Source: Promethearchaeota archaeon
GTDB taxonomy: Archaea > Asgardarchaeota > Lokiarchaeia > Sigynarchaeales > SOKP01
Length of the DNA: 9,201 bases
Direction: 5' to 3'
Assembly: GCA_019057735.1 (NCBI GenBank)
Contig: JAHLWV010000080.1
Coordinates: forward strand, 1 to 9,201
Each line of letters starts with the position of its first letter. Within the stretch, counting starts at the first letter, position 1. The notes under the pieces were generated by a model, which worked only from the letters and a program-made list of their open reading frames with translations, was not told the origin of the DNA and ran no database searches. Positions 5,876 to 9,201 of this stretch are shown piece by piece. A program made the position numbers and the translations under genes.

Positions 5876-6067
5876 CTATTCTGGTTTTTTATAAAGTACC
5901 GGTCCTAACTCTGCTTTTAAGAGATCTCGTATGGCTACCCTGATAACTTCAGATCGGTTTGGGTATACATTCAAATTCACAAGATTTTCTATGCCAGAAA
6001 GGTATGCATCCTAAAAAATGAAGAAATTTCAAATTTGTTCAGGCACATGGCATGTTATTAACTTCAA
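5876..6067 (-). pseudogene. Ribbon-helix-helix (CopG-like) regulator interrupted by a 30-nt stop-containing insert
   Basis: Too short for routine ORF calling. From TTG 6065-6067 the frame reads MKLITCHVPEQ, the N-terminal beta-strand of a ribbon-helix-helix DNA-binding protein. It then reads I-stop(TGA)-NFFIF-stop(TAG), and continues in the same frame with DAYLSGIENLV, NVYPNRSEVIRVAIRDLLK and a short tail to TAG at 5876. The RSExIRxAIRDLL helix pair is the hallmark of this fold. Family members run 'PExYLxGIxxLV' without a gap, so about 30 nt (6011-6040, or equivalently 6005-6034) are extra. Nothing else in the gene is damaged. A GGTGAT ribosome site nine bases before the TTG, a TATA box upstream and a T-run downstream are intact. 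Without the insert it would be a dimeric repressor of about 53 residues. It may be a fresh pseudogene or a gene whose transcript is processed. Confidence 0.68.
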
Positions 6068-6076
6068 TTTATCAAA

Positions 6077-6082
6077 ATCACC
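6077..6082 (-). promoter_or_regulatory. Ribosome binding site that supports the TTG start of the interrupted regulator
   Basis: GGTGAT on the minus strand matches the archaeal anti-Shine-Dalgarno complement (GGAGGTGAT) and is nine bases before TTG 6065-6067. This site is the main reason for placing the start at that TTG. Confidence 0.5.
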
Positions 6083-6100
6083 TTAAGGACTGTTATGTTG

Positions 6101-6112
6101 TTTATATTTAAT
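6101..6112 (-). promoter_or_regulatory. TATA box of the interrupted regulator
   Basis: Minus-strand ATTAAATATAAA is about 35-45 bases upstream of the TTG start. The predicted start site falls close to the GGTGAT element, so the exact start is uncertain. Confidence 0.35.
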
Positions 6113-6430
6113 ATTTAGACGAGAAAACAGAATAATATATTACTATAATACTAGAATAATATACTCGAAACACTCATAGATTTCACGAACAATATATCTA
6201 AGCGGATTATACTAGTTTTAAGAAGTCAATTGATTTTACGAAAACTCTTTCCAAAAATTTCTGTCTTTTCATAATAAAACCGCTTTCTCTTTTCCGCAAT
6301 TTAATTTATACAATTTTTAATTTGAGACAAAAATCTAAATTCTTTCTTGTTACTTTTGAATTTATGTAACATATAACAGTAAAAATTAATCAAGCTATAA
6401 GACGCTGGATTATTAGGTTGGAGAATTAAA

Positions 6431-6448
6431 CTTCTAATATATTAGAAG
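6431..6448. repeat. 18-bp perfect palindrome upstream of padR
   Basis: CTTCTAATATATTAGAAG is a perfect palindrome with no spacer, centred 27-28 bp upstream of the first 19-bp operator copy. Its sequence differs from that element, so it may bind a second factor. Confidence 0.5.
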
Positions 6449-6457
6449 ACCAAAGTT

Positions 6458-6476
6458 TATATCGGAAACCGATATA
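6458..6476. promoter_or_regulatory. padR operator candidate, copy 1
   Basis: TATATCGGAAACCGATATA has perfect 8-bp arms around AAA. Its C/G-containing core stands out from the surrounding AT-rich DNA. PadR repressors typically bind such dyads upstream of their own gene. Confidence 0.6.
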
Positions 6477-6481
6477 TCCAT

Positions 6482-6500
6482 TATATCGATAACTGATACA
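6482..6500. promoter_or_regulatory. padR operator candidate, copy 2 (degenerate)
   Basis: TATATCGATAACTGATACA matches copy 1 at 15 of 19 positions and begins exactly 24 bp after it. The left half is conserved and the right half diverged. It ends six bases before the TATA-like element, where a bound repressor would block TBP/TFB. Confidence 0.5.
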
Positions 6501-6506
6501 TTTCGA

Positions 6507-6520
6507 TTTTAATAAAAATA
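6507..6520 (+). promoter_or_regulatory. TATA-like promoter of the padR-ABC operon
   Basis: TTTTAATAAAAATA lies about 30-40 bases before the TTG start at 6549 and directly follows operator copy 2. The expected start is near 6538-6542. Confidence 0.4.
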
Positions 6521-6548
6521 ATCAATACAATTTTTAGAGTGACGCTTA

Positions 6549-7106
6549 TTGGTTGAAGTAATTGCCGAGAAATTTGAAAAAGCAATGAAAAAGGGATTTA
6601 TTAGCACCCTAGTGTTAATGGTTTTAGAGAATGAATCTATGCACGGTCGTCAAATTAAAAAAGCTATAGAAGACCGCACCTTTGGAGGGTGGGAGCCCAC
6701 AGACTCAACAATTTATACAATTCTAAAAGACTTACGAGAAAAAAATCTAATAAGGTCGATTCAAACACCAGATACAGATGAAAAAACAATAACTTACGAA
6801 ATCACAGAGGACGGTAAGAATACGCTTGAGATAATGATTAAAAAGGAGCAAGAAATAAGGGAATCTATGAGATCCATACTCACTTCCACATTTGGAATTA
6901 AAGACGAACTAAGTAGTTCTGAATTAAAAGAGTTGCCTTCATTTACTAAAATGATGAATAAACCTGAAATGGAGACACTTCAAGTCTTAGAATTCCAAAG
7001 AACTTTTCTAAAAAAAAGAGTTGAAATTCTAAACCATAAGCTTCAAAAAATTGAAGATAAGATTTCAAAATTGGAAGATAAAAATCGAAATGAAGATGTA
7101 TCATAA
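6549..7106 (+). CDS. PadR-family transcriptional regulator
   Basis: The 185-residue protein has an N-terminal PadR winged helix. MHGRQIKKAIED (31-42) is the recognition region start, W48-E-P followed by 'STIYTILKDLREKNLI' (53-68) is the signature, and 'ITYEITEDGKNTLE' (81-94) forms the wing. The C-terminal half, about 135-178, is a charged helix likely to form the antiparallel coiled coil that dimerises PadR proteins. The start is the TTG at 6549, the only candidate after an in-frame TGA at 6540, with a weak GAGTGA site upstream. It heads an operon with the ABC genes, 23 bases before the ATPase. PadR proteins commonly repress adjacent exporters and are released by a small ligand; that role here is inferred from context and the dyads upstream. 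Confidence 0.88.
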   Translation: MVEVIAEKFEKAMKKGFISTLVLMVLENESMHGRQIKKAIEDRTFGGWEPTDSTIYTILKDLREKNLIRSIQTPDTDEKTITYEITEDGKNTLEIMIKKEQEIRESMRSILTSTFGIKDELSSSELKELPSFTKMMNKPEMETLQVLEFQRTFLKKRVEILNHKLQKIEDKISKLEDKNRNEDVS

Positions 7107-7129
7107 ATTTAAATCAAAAATTGAAAAAA

Positions 7130-8176
7130 ATGTCAGAAACAGTAATTAAACTAGAAAATTTAACGAAAAAATTTGGAAACTTTACTGCGGTCAACAGCAT
7201 TAATTTAGAAGTACATAGGGGAGAAACTATCGGACTGGTAGGACCTAATGGCGCTGGAAAAACGACAACTATTAAGATGATTGCGAAAATTCTCAGACCA
7301 AATTCAGGTAGAATACTAATTAGCACAAATCAAAGCGAATTGAGGGACTTACAAAATGTATCAACTACTGTTAGCCAGATTGGCTTTTTAATTGATATTC
7401 CTAATTTTTACAATATGACGGGATATCAGTTACTTAAGTATTTTGCTAAAATTCAGAGATATCCAAAAGATAAAATAGAGGGCAGAATCGACGAACTTTT
7501 AAAACTCTTTAAGCTTTCAGAATGGAAGTATGAAAAGGTTAGAAAATATTCCAAAGGGATGGTGCAAAAATTAGGAATCATTCAAGCAATCTTACACGAT
7601 CCGGAGATTATAATATTAGACGAGCCTCAAACAGGGTTAGATCCCTTGGCCCGCATTGAAATACGGAAATATATCAGAAAACTTTCAAAATTAGGAAAAA
7701 CGATCTTCGTAGCTTCGCACATGTTATACGAAATTTCTGAAGTATGCGATAAAATAGCATTAATAAACTATGGTAAAATTATTGGCTTTGATACGGTAGA
7801 TAACTTAGCACTTGCCTTAAAAACAAGCGAGATAAATTGTTTACTCCTCAATCCAATGCCTCCTGAGAAATTAGCCCCATTATTGAATCGACTGGTTGAA
7901 CGGCTTAACCCTTATTTAGATCAAAATCTAGATCCAAACACATCAAAAATTCCTATAAAGTATAATCCAGAGCATCAAGGACTGAAGTTTTATTTTGATG
8001 GAAAAAAGGAATCAAAAGGTGAAATTTTGAAAATATTAATTAGGGAATTCGAGTCAGATTTCACAGTTATCTCATTTGTTCAACCGAGAACTAATCAGTT
8101 AGAACGAGTTTACTCACAAATGGTAAAGGATAATACACCAGAAGGAACAATTAAATTGACAGGAGATGATTCTTAA
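7130..8176 (+). CDS. ABC transporter ATP-binding protein (ABC-2/BcrA-type exporter)
   Basis: The 348-residue ATPase powers the permease encoded next. The Walker A GPNGAGKTT is at 38-46, the signature YSKGMVQ at 140-146, Walker B IILDEP at 161-166 with D-loop GLD at 169-171, and the switch histidine H197 in 'VASH'. The usual Q-loop glutamine position reads 'IGFLIDIPNFY', the acidic variant seen in BcrA-like exporter ATPases. Residues from about 218 form an extra C-terminal region of about 130 residues, longer than a minimal 220-residue ATPase and probably regulatory. ATG 7130 is preferred over an in-frame TTG at 7121; neither has a clear ribosome site. The gene ends at TAA 8174-8176, one base before the permease. 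Confidence 0.92.
   Translation: MSETVIKLENLTKKFGNFTAVNSINLEVHRGETIGLVGPNGAGKTTTIKMIAKILRPNSGRILISTNQSELRDLQNVSTTVSQIGFLIDIPNFYNMTGYQLLKYFAKIQRYPKDKIEGRIDELLKLFKLSEWKYEKVRKYSKGMVQKLGIIQAILHDPEIIILDEPQTGLDPLARIEIRKYIRKLSKLGKTIFVASHMLYEISEVCDKIALINYGKIIGFDTVDNLALALKTSEINCLLLNPMPPEKLAPLLNRLVERLNPYLDQNLDPNTSKIPIKYNPEHQGLKFYFDGKKESKGEILKILIREFESDFTVISFVQPRTNQLERVYSQMVKDNTPEGTIKLTGDDS
8162..8170 (+). promoter_or_regulatory. Ribosome binding site that decides the permease start
   Basis: GGAGATGAT differs by one base from the full archaeal Shine-Dalgarno GGAGGTGAT and lies seven bases before ATG 8178. An earlier in-frame ATG at 8166 is inside this site, so 8178 is the likely start. Confidence 0.6.
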
Positions 8177-8177
8177 A

Positions 8178-9032
8178 ATGCGAAATGAAGAAAAATCATT
8201 TATTGGAATAATGCCAATATATCACACGATAATCTTTGAAATGAAAAAGCAGAAAAAGAAGTTATATTTCTTTACAGTTATTACGATCTTAGTTGCCGTG
8301 TTAACTGGTTATATTTTGCAGTTATTCCCGGAATTTCCATTGTCAAATACACAAGCAGAGTTCTTTAGTGGTGGTTTAAATTTTATCTCGTTCATAACCT
8401 TGTTTGCAGCGTGTTTATTTTTTTCGGGCATAATTTGTTCTGAATTTAATAAAAGAACTGGTTTTATTGTCTTTCCAAAAATAAACAAATACAAATTGAT
8501 TATAGGGAAGTATCTTGGAAATCTGATTCTTGTCGTATTCATTGTTGCAGTGTTTTACATTGTCCTCGGACTTTTTGGTTTTCTATATTATGGTGGACCT
8601 ATTAATATTAGGATATTTTATTCCTTCGGTTTCGCAGTATTATATGTAATAGCCTTAAGCAGCTTTGTCACCCTATTTAGTTCTTTTATGAAAAACGTGA
8701 ATATTACAATCATAATTACTTTGATTATTCTTCTTATGGGATTTAACATAGCTGACCAGATTGTAACATTAATATTTGCTGACGCATTTGAACCCTTATA
8801 TTCATTAGCATATCTGGGTAATTTAATTAGCTCAATATTGCAAAATCCATTTCCAGATCCAAGATATGTCGAATTTTCATTTGGTGGTATGGGTGGTGGC
8901 ATGATGGGAGGTAATTTTTCATTCGGATCATGGGTTACACCTAGTATCTTTATGGGTACGACATTACTGCTCGTTTATATCGTTGGTTGTTTCTTATTAG
9001 CGGCAATATTATTCAAAAGGAGGCAATTGTAA
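8178..9032 (+). CDS. ABC-2 type transporter permease
   Basis: The 284-residue protein has about six hydrophobic segments (near 29-48, 67-87, 109-135, 147-170, 175-199 and 257-279), the topology of ABC-2 permeases. The motif 'GIICSEFNKRTGFIVFPKINKYKLIIGKYL' region (84-113) between segments 2 and 3 is the typical cytosolic coupling stretch. A Gly/Met-rich loop GGMGGGMMGG (236-245) lies between segments 5 and 6, predicted outside the cell; this is unusual and may bind metal or be flexible. It pairs with the preceding ATPase and is translationally coupled to it. Substrate is unknown. Confidence 0.85.
   Translation: MRNEEKSFIGIMPIYHTIIFEMKKQKKKLYFFTVITILVAVLTGYILQLFPEFPLSNTQAEFFSGGLNFISFITLFAACLFFSGIICSEFNKRTGFIVFPKINKYKLIIGKYLGNLILVVFIVAVFYIVLGLFGFLYYGGPINIRIFYSFGFAVLYVIALSSFVTLFSSFMKNVNITIIITLIILLMGFNIADQIVTLIFADAFEPLYSLAYLGNLISSILQNPFPDPRYVEFSFGGMGGGMMGGNFSFGSWVTPSIFMGTTLLLVYIVGCFLLAAILFKRRQL
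9019..9023 (+). promoter_or_regulatory. Ribosome binding site of the last gene
   Basis: GGAGG lies within the last codons of the permease, ten bases before ATG 9034. It supports translation of the downstream gene from the same mRNA. Confidence 0.5.
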
Positions 9033-9033
9033 T

Positions 9034-9201
9034 ATGTGGGCAATTAAAAGTAAAACCAGAACAAAAGTATTGAGCTTACTTATACTAAGCCTATTTCTTA
9101 TTGGAATTCTTTCTACGTCGATAGTAGCTAGCACAACATACCAACTTACTTTAACGAAAGGAACTGATGATTTCGTAGTAGAACTTTATAATGATGCTGA
9201 A
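9034..9201 (+). CDS. Secreted or membrane-anchored protein, N-terminal part, 3' end outside the window
   Basis: The first 56 residues are visible. A basic start (MWAIKSKTRTK) is followed by a hydrophobic stretch at about 13-26 ('LSLLILSLFLIGIL') and then small residues (STSIVAS), a classic signal peptide with likely cleavage after about residue 28. The mature part begins 'TTYQLTLTKGTDDFVVELYNDAE', beta-strand-like. There is no lipobox cysteine. It follows the permease by one base with its own ribosome site, so it is the fourth gene of the operon and may be an extracellular partner of the exporter. I do not recognise the family. Confidence 0.72.
   Translation, partial: MWAIKSKTRTKVLSLLILSLFLIGILSTSIVASTTYQLTLTKGTDDFVVELYNDAE

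Larger units (their letters stand above)
6068..6548. other. Gene-free stretch between the regulator remnant and padR
   Basis: About 480 bases without a convincing gene. The left end holds the promoter and ribosome site of the minus-strand regulator. The middle is AT-rich and holds an 11-bp direct repeat AGAATAATATA (6129-6139 and 6153-6163). It also has a 21-codon minus-strand reading frame (6207-6272, ATG start) with a TATA-like GTATAAATT about 33 bases upstream. I cannot call that a gene. The right end carries three palindromes and the padR promoter. Confidence 0.5.

Noticed and set aside
6011..6034. Stop-codon recoding (selenocysteine at TGA, pyrrolysine at TAG) in the regulator gene
   Set aside because: Two different recodings ten codons apart in a 64-codon gene are implausible. 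No SECIS-like stem is evident, and the residues between the stops match nothing in the family.
6011..6046. Spliceosomal-type mini-intron (GT at 6045-6046 on the minus strand, then a pyrimidine-rich tract ending TTTTTTAG)
   Set aside because: The boundaries look intron-like, but removing this 36 nt would delete conserved VPEQ residues of the fold. No spliceosome is known in archaea, and a pyrimidine tract is easily found in AT-rich DNA. The interrupted gene is reported without this interpretation.
8309..8902. Minus-strand reading frames opposite the permease
   Set aside because: They mirror hydrophobic codons of the permease and have no recognisable motif or promoter.

Overview
The window is AT-rich (roughly 70% by eye), with compact genes, frequent TTG/GTG starts, few Shine-Dalgarno sites except inside an operon, and TATA-like boxes about 25-35 bases before start codons. 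That is archaeal promoter architecture. The gene types (tandem DUF6125/ATC-hydrolase-like protein, ferredoxin with a winged helix and extra cysteine clusters, ribbon-helix-helix regulator, PadR-controlled ABC exporter) fit an anaerobic archaeon. An Asgard-type genome (Lokiarchaeia and relatives) is my best guess, but this is inference from style and family repertoire, not from a marker gene.

Left part (1-2291): the C-terminal 414 residues of an N6-adenine DNA methyltransferase, with its NPPY motif and a target-recognition region carrying a four-cysteine cluster, converge on a protein made of two copies of a DUF6125/ATC-hydrolase-like domain. Middle left (2292-3381): a divergent intergenic region with a 15-bp perfect inverted repeat leads to a ZupT-type zinc/metal transporter whose start is preceded by a 20-bp palindromic operator candidate. 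Middle (3394-5769, minus strand): a winged-helix/cysteine-cluster/2x[4Fe-4S] protein and a TIM-barrel amidohydrolase are apparently separate units, separated by about 320 bases that hold an orphan promoter, a hairpin and a broken reading frame.

Right part: 5773-6548 is mostly non-coding but hides a small minus-strand ribbon-helix-helix regulator gene. Its two conserved halves are intact and in the same frame, yet separated by 30 nt containing TGA and TAG. Then comes a plus-strand operon, running off the window end: PadR repressor, ABC ATPase, ABC-2 permease and a secreted or membrane-anchored protein, packed with 23-, 1- and 1-base gaps. Upstream of padR is an array of three palindromes, two of them copies of one 19-bp element, which is the likely autoregulatory operator. 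The operon reads as a repressor-controlled exporter.

The most unusual items are the interrupted regulator gene, the operator array, the paired 15-bp inverted repeat and the perfectly spaced duplicated four-cysteine pattern. I see no rRNA, tRNA, CRISPR array, transposase or complete mobile element.
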